Below are positions 37,583-46,474 of a stretch of 64,000 bases of DNA, piece by piece. The position numbers were made by a program, and so were the translations under genes. Source of the DNA: Gammaproteobacteria bacterium. GTDB taxonomy: Bacteria; Pseudomonadota; Gammaproteobacteria; Competibacterales; Competibacteraceae. The stretch spans positions 496,001 to 560,000 of the forward strand of contig JACKNC010000002.1 in NCBI GenBank assembly GCA_024235095.1, in the 5' to 3' direction. Position 1 is the stretch's first letter. Every line of letters starts with the position of its first letter. The notes below the pieces were generated by a model. It searched no databases and was not told where the DNA came from. It saw only the letters and a program-made list of their open reading frames with translations.

Positions 37583-37610
37583 TGCTATTATCTTGATATA
37601 AATTGAGTTT

Positions 37611-37952
37611 AAACGCCGTCACCAAATCTACAGCTAATCCATTCCATCATCGGATCCTGGAAATAGCCAATGCTAGCGTCATGGGGCGCGAAACCGCCCA
37701 ACGCCACAATGGCAAAACTACTTCAATACCGTCATACCACCCAGCCACGGCCATGGGCGGCAGCAGGGTAGCGCTGAACAGCATCAGCAACAATCCTACC
37801 ATGTACAACCAGGTTCTGAACGATGAGCGCTGGTAGGCCGGTCGCCGCAATGGTTGCACCATCCACTGCTCAGCCGATTCATTATGGACGACGTGTTTAC
37901 CTGAAGGCAGGTTCTCGGAAACTCCACTCTGCGAGGCTTGATCGTTCATCAA
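37611..37952 (-). pseudogene. Degenerate third trkH copy with internal deletions
   Basis: An N-terminal piece of about 75 codons (SSFRTWLYMVGLLLMLFSAT, the same segment as in the two intact copies) runs into a frame-shifted piece matching the middle of TrkH (VALGGFAPHDASIGYF) and then a third piece reading AVDLVTAF, which matches a site near the C-terminus. Two large deletions have removed most of the gene. It completes a three-copy tandem array with one dead member. Confidence 0.8.
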
Positions 37953-38113
37953 GTATTCCTGACCATTCGGTGATGACGTAGCCTGGACACCTTACTGATT
38001 TTCCGGCGCGGCGAATTTATCGTGTTAGTGAGTCTATGAGTTATTATGTGTTGCATATCGAACTGATCGCTAATTCCAGTGATGTGATGCTGCCTTGCTA
38101 AAGGAGAAACTAC

Positions 38114-38743
38114 ATGAAACTGACCAGCCCCGTTCTGCGCGACCGCCAATCCATCCCCGCTGATTATGCCTTTGGCGTTGCTGATCCTGAACAGCATGTC
38201 GTGCTAGGCTCCAACACCAACCCGCCGCTGGCTTGGAGCGAGTTGCCGCCGGAAACCCAATCCTTGGTTCTGATCTGTCATGATCCGGACGTGCCAACCC
38301 AAGCGGATGATGTGAATCAGGAAGGGCGGCAGGTGCCGGCCGACTTGCCGCGCACCGACTTCTACCACTGGATCCTGGTCGATTTGCCGCCGACGCCCGA
38401 TCATATTCTGGCCGGCGAATTCTCGGAAGGCGTCGCCCCAAGAGGCAAACCGGGACCGGAAGCCCCACGCGGCGCGCGTCAGGGCATCAACAATTACCGG
38501 GAATGGTTCGCCAGCGATCCGGCCATGGCGGGCCGCTATTTCGGTTATGATGGACCCTGCCCACCCTGGAATGACAGCATTGTTCACCACTATATTTTCA
38601 CTCTGTACGCGCTCGATGTGGAACGCTGCCCTGTAGAAGGCGATTTCACCGGCCCGGATGTGCTGGCCGCGATAGCAGGTCATGTGCTGGATCAGGCCAG
38701 TCTGACAACCACGTATAGTCTCAACCCGGCCGTACCGGCTTGA
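38114..38743 (+). CDS. YbhB/YbcL family Raf kinase inhibitor-like (PEBP) protein
   Basis: A 209-residue soluble protein of the phosphatidylethanolamine-binding fold. The ligand-site block SLVLICHDPDVP, the YHWILVDLPP strand and the GPCPPWNDSIVHHYIFTLYA segment (GxxPPxxxxHxY motif) are typical. AAGGAG stands eight bases before the ATG. Bacterial members have no settled role. A PilZ gene follows 49 bases later. Confidence 0.9.
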   Translation: MKLTSPVLRDRQSIPADYAFGVADPEQHVVLGSNTNPPLAWSELPPETQSLVLICHDPDVPTQADDVNQEGRQVPADLPRTDFYHWILVDLPPTPDHILAGEFSEGVAPRGKPGPEAPRGARQGINNYREWFASDPAMAGRYFGYDGPCPPWNDSIVHHYIFTLYALDVERCPVEGDFTGPDVLAAIAGHVLDQASLTTTYSLNPAVPA

Positions 38744-38792
38744 ATCCTGGGCAATCCCCGCCCTTTTTCATCGTATTTACCAGGAGGTTGCC

Positions 38793-39152
38793 ATGAGTCC
38801 CACCGATTCCATCAACGCCGACAAACGCCGACTCAAGCGTTGGTATCTGATCATGTACCTGCGAGTTTATGATCAGGATACCCAGGAGTTGTTAGGCCAT
38901 ATTGTAGACATTAACAAGGAAGGCATCCGCCTGGTCAGCGACAAACCGATTGCGCTGAACCGGACATTTCGTCTGTGGCTGGATGTTCCCAAGGAGAACA
39001 GTTCGCATCAGCGCATTTTTCTCGATGCAGAAAGCCTGTGGTGTGGCCGGGATATCAACCCGGACTTCTACGACACAGGTTTCCGTATTCTGAACATTGG
39101 CACCTCGGCGTTGCTGCAATTGCAATTGCTTATCGAGGAATTCAAGTTCTGA
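38793..39152 (+). CDS. PilZ domain protein
   Basis: A 119-residue protein that consists of one PilZ domain, the cyclic-di-GMP receptor fold. The RRLKR pair near the N-terminus and the DINKEGIRLVS stretch correspond to the RxxxR and D/NxSxxG-like binding motifs, though the second is altered (no Ser). Binding is likely but not certain. AGGAGG precedes the ATG. The GGDEF-EAL protein at 12188 is one possible source of its ligand. Confidence 0.8.
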   Translation: MSPTDSINADKRRLKRWYLIMYLRVYDQDTQELLGHIVDINKEGIRLVSDKPIALNRTFRLWLDVPKENSSHQRIFLDAESLWCGRDINPDFYDTGFRILNIGTSALLQLQLLIEEFKF

Positions 39153-39255
39153 TGTCTGGTCTTCACACATAGGAGTCCGGTTGTGGGCGATAAACCGTTA
39201 AATCGCTGGCGATCTGGCTCCTATAAACAATTCAATGTCTCTGAAAAACAGTATG

Positions 39256-40354
39256 ATGCAGGAACTTAATCCCTACTTTAACCAGATTCAGGATCTCCAG
39301 GAGCGCTGCGCGTCCCTGAGGGGGTATCTTTGACTTTGAAACCCGGCGTGAGCGGCTCATCGAAGTCAATCGTGAATTGCAGGAACCCAACATCTGGAAC
39401 GATCCAGAGCGCGCCCAGGCTTTGGGCAAGGAGCGTGCGCAACTGGAAGCGGTCGTGGAGCGCTTGGAAAGCCTCGGTCGTGGCCTGAACGAATCTGCTG
39501 AATTGCTCACGTTGGCCGGCGAGGAAGGCGATGAAGCCGCGATTGCCGAAGTCGCGCACGACCTGCAACAACATGAACACATCGTTGCCAATCTGGAATT
39601 TCAACGGATGTTCTCCGGCGAGCTGGATTCCGGCAATGCTTTCCTCGATATCCAGTCCGGTTCTGGCGGCACTGAAGCGCAGGATTGGGCGGAGATGCTG
39701 TTGCGCATGTACCTGCGCTGGGGAGAGCGGCGCGGCTTCAACACCGAGTTGCTGGAAGCCTCGCCAGGTGAAGTCGCGGGCATCAAAAGCGCCAGCGTCC
39801 GTTTTGAAGGCGCTTACGCGTTCGGCTGGCTGCGCACGGAAACCGGCGTTCATCGCCTGGTCCGCAAATCGCCGTTTGATTCGGGCAACCGTCGCCATAC
39901 CTCATTTGCTGCGGTCTTTGTCTCCCCGGAAATTGATGACAGCATTGAAGTGGACATTAATCCAGCCGATTTGCGCGTCGATGTCTACCGCGCTTCTGGC
40001 GCCGGCGGCCAGCACGTCAACCGCACTGAATCCGCGGTGCGCATCACTCATCTGCCCACCGGTATTGTGGTGCAATGCCAGAATGACCGCTCCCAACACA
40101 AGAACCGCGCTACCGCCATGAAGCAACTTAAGGCCAAGCTCTATGAACTGGAACAGCAAAAGCGCAATACTCAGGCTCAGGCGCTGGAAGACAGTAAATC
40201 CGACATCGGCTGGGGTAGCCAGATTCGCTCGTATGTCCTGGATCAGTCGCGTATCAAGGACTTGCGTACTGGCGTCGAGACCGGCAATACCCAGGCCGTG
40301 CTGGATGGCGACCTGGATGACTTCATTGAAGCCAGTTTAAAGAGCGGACTGTAA
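39256..40354 (+). CDS. prfB: Peptide chain release factor 2, with programmed +1 frameshift
   Basis: Recognises UGA and UAA stop codons and releases the finished chain. The first 25 codons (39256-39330) are followed by an in-frame TGA at 39331. Continuing in the +1 frame from 39332 gives DFETRRERL and the rest, 365 residues in total, the length of E. coli RF2. The SPF anticodon-like motif (KSPFDSGN) and the catalytic GAGGQHVNRTES loop are present. An upstream in-frame ATG at 39235 and the adjacent ATG at 39253 are alternative starts. lysS follows four bases later, the conserved prfB-lysS pair. Confidence 0.96.
39319..39334 (+). promoter_or_regulatory. prfB autoregulatory frameshift site
   Basis: AGG GGG TAT CTT TGA C: a Shine-Dalgarno-like AGGGGG three bases before CTT, followed by the slow stop TGA C. 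This is the same signal as in E. coli prfB. When RF2 is scarce the ribosome slips +1 on CTT and makes more RF2. Confidence 0.96.
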
Positions 40355-40358
40355 GATA

Positions 40359-41867
40359 ATGAATGAAGCCATTGATTCTCCTAGCGTGTTGCTTGAAGAA
40401 AACAAGCTCATCGCCCTGCGCCGGCAAAAGCTCCAGGAATTGCGCCAGCAGGGCAACGCCTATCCCACCGATTTCCGGCGCGATGCGCTGACGGCTGAAC
40501 TGCATACCGCTTATGGTTGCCACGATAACGCCCGGTTAGAAGCCGAACCCCATCGGGTGCGGGTGGCCGGGCGGATGCTGGCCCAGCGGATCATGGGTAA
40601 AGCCAGCTTCGTGCGGCTGCGCGATCAGTCCGGCGATATTCAACTGTTTGTTCAGAAAAGCGCGCTGCCGGAAGGATTATACGAGGCGTTTAAGACCTGG
40701 GATCTAGGTGACATTCTCGGCGCCGAGGGTGTGGTGTTCAAAACCAAAACCGGCGAACTGTCCATCAAGGTCGATACCCTGCGCTTGTTGACCAAATCGC
40801 TGCGCCCCTTGCCGGAGAAGTTTCACGGGTTGGCTGATCAGGAAATCCGCTATCGCCAGCGCTATGTGGACCTGATCATGAACGAAGCGACCCGTGCGAC
40901 CTTCCAGTTGCGCTCAGCCCTGGTCGCCCATATTCGCGACTTTTTCAACCGGCGCGGCTTCCTGGAGGTCGAGACGCCGATGATGCAACCTATCCCAGGC
41001 GGCGCGGCGGCCCGGCCATTCATCACCCATCACAATGCGCTGGATATGCAACTTTACCTGCGCATCGCCCCGGAATTGTATTTGAAACGATTGGTAGTCG
41101 GCGGTTTTGAGAAAGTCTATGAGATTAACCGCAATTTCCGCAACGAGGGGCTGTCTACTCGCCATAACCCCGAATTCACCATGCTGGAGTTCTATCAAGC
41201 CTATGCGGATTACCGCGACCTGATGGATCTGACCGAGGAACTGCTGCGCGGCTTGGCGCAGGCGCTGCTCGGCGACGCGGTTATTCAATATCAGGGCGAG
41301 CATTACGACTTCGGCCAACCCTTTCGACGCTTGACGGTGCGGGAAGCGGTGCTGCATTTCAATCCGGCGATCACTGCTGTCGAACTGGATGATCCGGCGT
41401 CTGCCCGGCGCATCGCCCAGGACTTGGGCGTGAATGTGCAACCGGAACACGGTCTGGGCCGGATGCAACTGGATATTTTTGAGCAGACGGTCGAACATCA
41501 GTTGCGCGATCCAACTTTCATTACTGCCTATCCCACCGAGGTCTCGCCGCTGGCCCGACGTAATGACGCCGATCCGACGATCACTGACCGCTTTGAACTG
41601 TTCGTCGGCGGACGAGAAATCGCCAATGGTTTTTCCGAGCTAAACGATCCCGAGGATCAGGCCGAGCGCTTTCGCAAGCAGGCGGAGGCCAAGGCTACCG
41701 GAGATCATGAGGCGATGCACTACGACGCTGATTATATCCGGGCGCTGGAACACGGCTTGCCGCCGACCGCTGGCGAGGGGATTGGCATCGACCGGCTGGT
41801 CATGCTGTTCGCGGATGCGCCTTCCATTCGCGACGTGTTGCTGTTTCCGCACCTGCGCCCGGAGTAA
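40359..41867 (+). CDS. lysS: Lysyl-tRNA synthetase, class II
   Basis: Charges tRNA-Lys. It is 502 residues with an N-terminal OB-fold anticodon domain (VRVAGRMLAQRIMGKASFVRL, about 65-170) and a class II catalytic core. Motif 2 is in FRNEGLSTRHNPEFTMLEFY and motif 3 in GEGIGIDRLVMLFADAPS. Paired with prfB as in many gammaproteobacteria. Confidence 0.96.
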   Translation: MNEAIDSPSVLLEENKLIALRRQKLQELRQQGNAYPTDFRRDALTAELHTAYGCHDNARLEAEPHRVRVAGRMLAQRIMGKASFVRLRDQSGDIQLFVQKSALPEGLYEAFKTWDLGDILGAEGVVFKTKTGELSIKVDTLRLLTKSLRPLPEKFHGLADQEIRYRQRYVDLIMNEATRATFQLRSALVAHIRDFFNRRGFLEVETPMMQPIPGGAAARPFITHHNALDMQLYLRIAPELYLKRLVVGGFEKVYEINRNFRNEGLSTRHNPEFTMLEFYQAYADYRDLMDLTEELLRGLAQALLGDAVIQYQGEHYDFGQPFRRLTVREAVLHFNPAITAVELDDPASARRIAQDLGVNVQPEHGLGRMQLDIFEQTVEHQLRDPTFITAYPTEVSPLARRNDADPTITDRFELFVGGREIANGFSELNDPEDQAERFRKQAEAKATGDHEAMHYDADYIRALEHGLPPTAGEGIGIDRLVMLFADAPSIRDVLLFPHLRPE

Positions 41868-41888
41868 AGGGTTTACGCTTCCGCGTGA

Positions 41889-42059
41889 TCAGGCTGCCTC
41901 CGCTGGGGGCGCTGGTTTGAGCGGAGGATTCACAATTGCGCTGCGCATCGGCACTACAACGCCATGCTCGGCGCAATGTGCGCGTGGCTGCTCGCGTAAC
42001 GCGACCACGGGCCGCTTGCAGTGCGGACAAACCGTATGAACAGGATGTGAAGTCGTCAT
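41889..42059 (-). CDS. Small cysteine-rich protein, possible zinc ribbon
   Basis: A 56-residue frame starting MTTSHPVHTVCPHCKRPVV, with CPHC and then HCAEH, a CX2C...C/H pattern that could bind zinc. The ATG has AAGGA about ten bases upstream. The C-terminus is Pro/Ala-rich and its coding DNA forms an 8-bp hairpin (CCTCCGCT with AGCGGAGG, 41897-41927) that faces the end of lysS and could also act as a terminator. I do not recognise the family. Confidence 0.55.
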   Translation of the reverse strand: MTTSHPVHTVCPHCKRPVVALREQPRAHCAEHGVVVPMRSAIVNPPLKPAPPAEAA

Positions 42060-42215
42060 GGCTTAAGGTCCTTAGAAAAGGGAGTATTGCTTTCTTGGAC
42101 TCCTTCATACCGGTTTTGTTTTTGCAACGCAACATAAATTTGCTGCTTAGCAACATCAAGTAGTAAAAAAACCTTTTTGTCAGCATTTTATCTTTACTAC
42201 AACGATAAACGCCTT

Positions 42216-43100
42216 ATGTCGATCTACGCTTTTTTCCGGCGATGCCCACGTATCGAAAATCCCAGAGTGATCATGACCCTGCTGGTGCGGGATGAAATCG
42301 ATATCATCGAGCGGCATCTGCGCTATCACACCGGTTCAGGCATCGACGGTTTGATCGTGACCGACCATCAGTCCCGGGATGGTACGCGCGAGATTCTGGA
42401 AGAGCACCGGAAAACCGGGTTCATTCTGGAATTAATCGACGAACCGAGTCCCGCTTTCGATCAAGTCGCCTGGGTGCATCGGATGATTGAGCGGGCGCGC
42501 GACCACTATGGCGCGGACTATTGCATTAACAGCGACGCCGATGAATTCTGGTATGCAAAGGACGGTTTATTGCGTAGCGAACTCGCGCGCAGCCGAGTCA
42601 GCAAAATCAAGTGTCCGTCTTACAGTATGCTGCCGCCTGCGGAGGGCGGGTTCTGGACTGCGACGGATTGCGTTCAGCGCGGCATACCGAAACGCTTTCC
42701 ACTCGATGGCTTCAATGTGCTATTCCATAAACCGACGCACAAAGTCATTCATCGGACCCAGAGCTATCGCCGAATCACACCGGGCAATCATGGCGTGGAG
42801 ATGGCGGACGATATCAGCGAGCGATCCAGGACCATTCGCCTTTACCATTACAACATTCGTAGCCGGGAGCAATTCAAGCGCAAGATGTTGCAGGGCGGTG
42901 CGGCGATGGAGGCGAATACCAGTAGTTCGGAGAAGCAGGGATCGCACTGGCGGCATTTTTATCGCGGCTACCAAGCCGGACTGATTGATTTCGATGAAGA
43001 GTTCGACAAGGTGATAGGCCGACGTCAACTGGCGGAATTGCGCCGGTTGGGCTGTGTTGTCACCGACCCGACCATGCGGGATATTTTTGCAACCCTGTAA
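42216..43100 (+). CDS. Glycosyltransferase family 2-type protein
   Basis: A 294-residue GT-A-fold transferase. The opening MTLLVRDEIDIIERHLRYH, the DHQSRDGTREIL segment and the metal-binding NSDADEFW (DxD type) fit the Glyco_tranf_2_4 group. The sugar and acceptor are unknown, and no polysaccharide cluster surrounds it. The ATG at 42216 is preferred; the frame opens earlier only through a TTG at 42177. Convergent with adk. Confidence 0.85.
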   Translation: MSIYAFFRRCPRIENPRVIMTLLVRDEIDIIERHLRYHTGSGIDGLIVTDHQSRDGTREILEEHRKTGFILELIDEPSPAFDQVAWVHRMIERARDHYGADYCINSDADEFWYAKDGLLRSELARSRVSKIKCPSYSMLPPAEGGFWTATDCVQRGIPKRFPLDGFNVLFHKPTHKVIHRTQSYRRITPGNHGVEMADDISERSRTIRLYHYNIRSREQFKRKMLQGGAAMEANTSSSEKQGSHWRHFYRGYQAGLIDFDEEFDKVIGRRQLAELRRLGCVVTDPTMRDIFATL

Positions 43101-43122
43101 TGCCAGAGTCTGATGTGCACGA

Positions 43123-43166
43123 GACCACTTGCGGGCGATTTGGCGAATCAGCGCCCACCAGCGGTC
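43123..43166. terminator. Hairpin between convergent glycosyltransferase and adk genes
   Basis: GACCACTTGCGGGCG pairs imperfectly with CGCCCACCAGCGGTC across a short loop, 12 of 15 matched plus wobble. It lies in the 90-base gap between two convergent genes. No T-run is present, so it may work as a transcription block only with other factors. Confidence 0.35.
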
Positions 43167-43190
43167 TTCCTGCCTCAAAATGACAACCTC

Positions 43191-43838
43191 TCAGCTTCTG
43201 ACCCGCTCCAGGATAGCATTGATTATCCCTTCGCTGGAGGGAGAATCTACGGTAAGCAACATTCCTTCCTGCCGGTAAAAGTCAATCAGCGGCGCGGTTT
43301 TCTGGTTGTAGGTGTCAAGGCGATTACTGATAGCTTGCTCGGTCTCATCGTCGCGCTGCACGATGGGGCTACCGCATTTGTCGCACACTCCCTCGACCTT
43401 GGGAGGTTGGCTCCGGACATTGTAAATGGCCTGACATTGCGGGTTCACGCAGGTGCGGCGGGTGGTGAGACGGTTAAGAATCTCCTCACGCGGGACTTCA
43501 ATATTGGCCACCACGTCCAGCTTAATGCTCAGCTTGTTCAGCAACGTCTTGAGCGCCTCAGCTTGGGGGATGGTGCGCGGAAAGCCGTCCAGCAAAAAAC
43601 CCTTGGCGCAATCAGATTCCTGCAAGCGCGTTTCCATGATGCCCATGATCAGATCATCCGGCACCAGATCGCCAGCTTTCATGTAGGCTTCCGCTTTTTT
43701 ACCCAGTTCCGTGCCGGCCTGCACTGCACCGCGCAAGATATCGCCAGTGGAGATTTGGACGGAACCATCGACCTGGGTCAAGAGTTTGGCGATGGTGCCC
43801 TTGCCTGCGCCGGGGGCGCCTAATAGAATGACTTTCAT
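43191..43838 (-). CDS. adk: Adenylate kinase
   Basis: Converts AMP and ATP to two ADP. It is 215 residues with P-loop GAPGAGKGT, AMP-binding DGFPRTIPQAE and a LID domain. The LID carries four cysteines (CVNPQC and CDKCG), a zinc-binding form, less common in gammaproteobacteria than the Cys-free LID. GAGGAAA precedes the ATG. Confidence 0.96.
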   Translation of the reverse strand: MKVILLGAPGAGKGTIAKLLTQVDGSVQISTGDILRGAVQAGTELGKKAEAYMKAGDLVPDDLIMGIMETRLQESDCAKGFLLDGFPRTIPQAEALKTLLNKLSIKLDVVANIEVPREEILNRLTTRRTCVNPQCQAIYNVRSQPPKVEGVCDKCGSPIVQRDDETEQAISNRLDTYNQKTAPLIDFYRQEGMLLTVDSPSSEGIINAILERVRS

Positions 43839-43996
43839 AATATTTTCCTCGATTATCGGTCAATTGTGAGAGTAAGTCGCAGTCAGTTCCAGCGCCAGGC
43901 ACTGACTGCCAAATGTTTAATGATAGTCCATGATGACGGTCTTGCCTGATGGACTGAAATCAGAGAACGGTCGAATCGCCATCCTTATTACCGACT

Positions 43997-44338
43997 TCAT
44001 GGGGTACTTGGGGTTTTGAGCGCAACCGACCCGTCGGGTGGACAAACGGCGCAGGATAGATCGTCATTCTGCGCCGTTGATGGATAGACTTCGTGATTGG
44101 GAAAACGCAGGCGGTAGAAATAAGCGCTGCCTAATAGTTCCTCCCAGTCAATCGTCAGATAGCCGGTTTAGAACAGCAACGCCTCGGTGGGCATGTCGTT
44201 AACGTCGAAGGTGGCCAGCAATTCGGCGTCCGATTCCAATTGCTCGAGCATTGGCAACCAGGTTTGCCGTTCGGTGAGCAATCCTTTCCAAAAAAGATCG
44301 AAAATCAGTTGGTCGTTAATCCTCGCCGCGATTTTCAA
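43997..44338 (-). pseudogene. C-terminal remnant of an AAA-ATPase-like / PD-(D/E)XK family protein
   Basis: One frame reads INDQLIFDLFWKGLLTERQT, then DVNDMPTEALLF, a TAA at 44168, and goes on in the same frame with TGYLTIDWEELLG and YRLRFPNHEVYPS. ALLFQTGYLTI followed by a Y-x-L-x-x-PN-x-EV block is the usual junction in the AAA-ATPase-like (DUF1703) proteins, so the TAA most likely replaced a Gln codon. No N-terminal ATPase part is left. The rest of 43839-44461 shows no gene. Confidence 0.65.
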
Positions 44339-44461
44339 TCATCAGCCGCTCCCCATCGGCACCCTCCCCCACCAGAGGGGAGAGGATTTCGAGGAAAGTT
44401 TAACAGCCCTGGCCCCCAAAAGGGGAGTGAGCATTGATGAATGAGGAAGCGCTTGGGAGAC

Positions 44462-45415
44462 TTACTGAGCGCCGCCTAACTGATAGACATAAACCGCTAG
44501 GAGTTTAATGTCGGTGGGCGACAGGCGATCCTGCCAGGCCGGCATGATTCGAGTATTGTTCACACCTTTGGCCACAAACTCCTTAATCGCCGCCTTCTTA
44601 TCCTGGAGAGTCTTATGAGCCGGCACGTTAGCAATCGTCCAGATCTTGTCCGTCAGATTGGCTGAACCCAGCACAGGGAGACCTTTAGCGTCGGCCCCGT
44701 GGCAATAGTAGCAACCGCCCACTTGCCCCTGGAAAATCGCCTGGCCCCGCTCAGACGCTTCGCTCTTTGGCGCTTCATCCGAAAGAGTCAGGACATACTC
44801 GGCCACATCATCTAGTTGTTCCGGTTTGAGCACTTGACCGAAGGCTGGCATAAACCCTCTGCGGCCCTGTACCAGGGTTTCATGAATTTTGTCGATGCCG
44901 CCGCCCCATAGCCAGTCATCATCGGTCAGGTTGGGATACAGACCCACCACGCCCTGCCCGCCGCCGCCATGACACGCTGCGCAGTTATCGCCGAACAGGC
45001 CCTTGCCGACCGAGCGCACGAATTCCACCATTTTCGGGTCTTTGGCGATTTGCTCGTAATCCGCCGCCTGCACCTTGGCCAACATCTCCTTGCGCTGTGG
45101 ATCATTCGCCGCGTCGCCCAACGCTTCGAGTAACAGAGCGCGGGTGTTCCAGCGGAATTCCTTTTCCTGTTCCTTGCCGGTCGCCTTGTCTACGGTCGTA
45201 TATTCAACCTTGCCAAAACCCTTGATCCAGGTATCTCCGACCGGCCAGGAAGGGTAAACAAACCAGTAGAAAATCGAGAACACGACGGTTCCGTAGAAAG
45301 ACCACAGCCACCAGCGCGGTAGTGGATTATTGTATTCCTGGAGATCGCCATCCCAGGCATGGCCGGTGGTTTGCACCGCGCCGGAAGGTTGGGAGGTATT
45401 CGTATTATCAGTCAT
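44462..45415 (-). CDS. ccoP: Cytochrome c oxidase cbb3-type subunit III
   Basis: Membrane-anchored dihaem cytochrome c that passes electrons to the catalytic subunit of the high-affinity cbb3 oxidase. It is 317 residues with an anchor helix (WWLWSFYGTVVFSIFYWFVY, about 35-55) and two haem sites, CAACH and CYYCH. It is the last gene of ccoNOQP and overlaps ccoQ by four bases. Confidence 0.95.
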   Translation of the reverse strand: MTDNTNTSQPSGAVQTTGHAWDGDLQEYNNPLPRWWLWSFYGTVVFSIFYWFVYPSWPVGDTWIKGFGKVEYTTVDKATGKEQEKEFRWNTRALLLEALGDAANDPQRKEMLAKVQAADYEQIAKDPKMVEFVRSVGKGLFGDNCAACHGGGGQGVVGLYPNLTDDDWLWGGGIDKIHETLVQGRRGFMPAFGQVLKPEQLDDVAEYVLTLSDEAPKSEASERGQAIFQGQVGGCYYCHGADAKGLPVLGSANLTDKIWTIANVPAHKTLQDKKAAIKEFVAKGVNNTRIMPAWQDRLSPTDIKLLAVYVYQLGGAQ

Positions 45416-45663
45416 TGTCCGTCACCATTGCAGGATTGGGTTTCAATCCGCGCCCGTTGATCATCGCGGGCGAAACCATGAAGCTCGGACTGCCGGGGTT
45501 CATCCTCATCGAACGGTATGTACTTGTAGGACTCCAGCCGCCGAGCGCGCTGTTTACCGGTGAATACATAAAGCAGGATGCCGCAGAATGCGCTAAAGAA
45601 GATCACCAGCGCCAGCGGCTTGGAGTTTTCCATGTGGGTGAACCACATCAGCCAGTCGAACAT
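45412..45663 (-). CDS. ccoQ: Cytochrome cbb3 oxidase subunit CcoQ
   Basis: Small one-helix subunit (FDWLMWFTHMENSKPLALVI with a helix at about 18-36) thought to stabilise the cbb3 complex under oxygen. From the ATG at 45663 it is 83 residues, longer than the usual 50-60, with a hydrophilic tail. A longer frame to 45696 exists, but the shorter start has purine-rich DNA before it. Confidence 0.85.
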   Translation of the reverse strand: MFDWLMWFTHMENSKPLALVIFFSAFCGILLYVFTGKQRARRLESYKYIPFDEDEPRQSELHGFARDDQRARIETQSCNGDGQ

Positions 45664-45719
45664 GGGCCAGGCTCCACTCCGTTCCTCTCGCAACATAGAG
45701 AGGAACGGGTTCAGATTAT

Positions 45720-46454
45720 TTAGCGGAATTCGACGAAATAGCCTTCGTCGTACTGGTTAAAGTCCACCATCGTGCCAAGCACCTGTAAGTACGCGACCAG
45801 CGCCTCCATCTCGGTGATACGGTCCGGAAGACCGTCGAAGTCCTTCTCACGCGCCTGTTGGAGCAGGCTATCCTGCGCCTTGCCGATATCCAGTTGATCG
45901 GCGATAGCCTGGCCGTAACGCTGGACATTGGCGTCGTATTCAGCCTGGGTTACGGAATACGGTACGCCGGTTACTCGCAAAGCGCGCATCCGGCTGTCCA
46001 CATCTGCGTAGTCCAGATCGCTGTCCAGCAACCACGGATAATTGGGCATGATGGATTGTGGCACCACCGAACGCGGCGCCACCAGATGCTGGACATGCCA
46101 CTGATTGGAATACTTGCCGCCCAGTCGCGCCAGATCGGGACCAGTACGCTTCGATCCCCACTGGAAAGGATGGTCGTACTGTGATTCCGCCGCCAGCGAG
46201 TAGTGTCCATAGCGCAACCATTCATCGCGGAACGGACGAATCTGCTGGGAATGGCACAAGTAACAACCTTCGCGGACGTAGATGTCGCGACCGCGAATCT
46301 CCAGCGGCGTGTAGGGACGCACCCCGTCCACTTTTTCAATCGTTTCGTTGATGTAAAACAATGGGACGATTTCCACCAAGCCACCGATACTGATAACCAG
46401 GAGGATGAGCACCAGCATCAACGCTGAATTGGTTTCGATTTGTTCATGTCGCAT
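45720..46454 (-). CDS. ccoO: Cytochrome c oxidase cbb3-type subunit II
   Basis: Monohaem cytochrome c subunit, 244 residues, anchored by an N-terminal helix (about 12-32). The haem motif is CYLCHSQ, next to the typical VREGCYLCHSQQIRPFRDE block. It relays electrons from CcoP to CcoN. Confidence 0.95.
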   Translation of the reverse strand: MRHEQIETNSALMLVLILLVISIGGLVEIVPLFYINETIEKVDGVRPYTPLEIRGRDIYVREGCYLCHSQQIRPFRDEWLRYGHYSLAAESQYDHPFQWGSKRTGPDLARLGGKYSNQWHVQHLVAPRSVVPQSIMPNYPWLLDSDLDYADVDSRMRALRVTGVPYSVTQAEYDANVQRYGQAIADQLDIGKAQDSLLQQAREKDFDGLPDRITEMEALVAYLQVLGTMVDFNQYDEGYFVEFR

Positions 46455-46474
46455 GGTTTTGCTCTCCAGCGCTC

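Noticed and set aside
39278..39898. A 206-residue frame antisense to prfB
   Set aside because: prfB with its frameshift explains the region fully.
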